Assembly: GCA_002067405.1 (NCBI GenBank)
Contig: MVRP01000233.1
Location: 1 to 5,760 of the forward strand
Direction of reading: 5' to 3'
Length of the DNA: 5,760 nt
DNA from: Syntrophorhabdaceae bacterium PtaU1.Bin034
GTDB taxonomy: Bacteria; Desulfobacterota_G; Syntrophorhabdia; Syntrophorhabdales; WCHB1-27
Shown here: positions 5,759 to 5,760 of the stretch, in pieces
Layout of the letters: each line of letters starts with the position of its first letter
Position numbering within the stretch: the stretch's first letter is position 1
The notes under the pieces: generated by a model
Told to the model about the DNA's origin: nothing
What the model saw: only the letters and a program-made list of their open reading frames with translations
The model's database searches: none
Translations under genes and position numbers: made by a program

Positions 5759-5760
5759 TT

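Noticed and set aside
1..5760. Mobile elements, CRISPR repeats, phage or defence genes
   Set aside because: No transposase or integrase motif, terminal repeats or spaced direct repeats were found. The tRNA gene at the right edge could serve as an integration site, but nothing in the window shows it.

Overview
The window looks like ordinary chromosome from a moderately GC-rich bacterium. It holds the end of one gene, four complete protein genes and one tRNA gene. No insertion sequence, phage gene, CRISPR array or rRNA is visible. The gene mix would suit an anaerobic, deltaproteobacterial-type (Desulfobacterota) organism: a PurF relative of the Fe-S type, an exported methyltransferase, an HSL-type esterase, and a tRNA without an encoded CCA end. 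This assignment is inference only, because no marker gene is present.

Layout: (1) 1-306 (+), the last 101 residues of a small HD-domain phosphohydrolase. (2) 367-1242 (+), a class I SAM-dependent methyltransferase with an N-terminal signal peptide and a C-terminal beta-rich module. (3) 1255-2223 (+), an alpha/beta hydrolase of the hormone-sensitive-lipase family, 12 bp behind the methyltransferase and probably co-transcribed with it. (4) 2266-3984 (-), a DUF885 putative metallopeptidase, convergent with the esterase. Its start is placed at an internal ATG because a promoter-like sequence lies downstream of the longer TTG start. (5) 4229-5557 (+), a full-length PurF (amidophosphoribosyltransferase) homologue, divergent from the DUF885 gene. 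(6) 5685-5758 (+), tRNA-Arg(CCT), with an extended -10 promoter just upstream.

The most notable item is the PurF homologue. Its reading frame is intact and it has a strong Shine-Dalgarno sequence. The glutaminase nucleophile Cys is Ser, the second Asp of the PRPP loop is Thr, and the Lys/Arg-containing flexible loop is replaced. The four cysteines that bind the [4Fe-4S] cluster in Bacillus-type PurF all appear to be kept. That pattern suggests a PurF-derived protein with a changed or purely structural or regulatory role, not the purine-pathway enzyme itself. No other purine gene is nearby.

Apart from the methyltransferase-esterase pair, the genes do not form an evident common pathway. No gap between genes exceeds 300 bp. 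The two longest, 3985-4228 and 5558-5684, hold the regulatory candidates described below.
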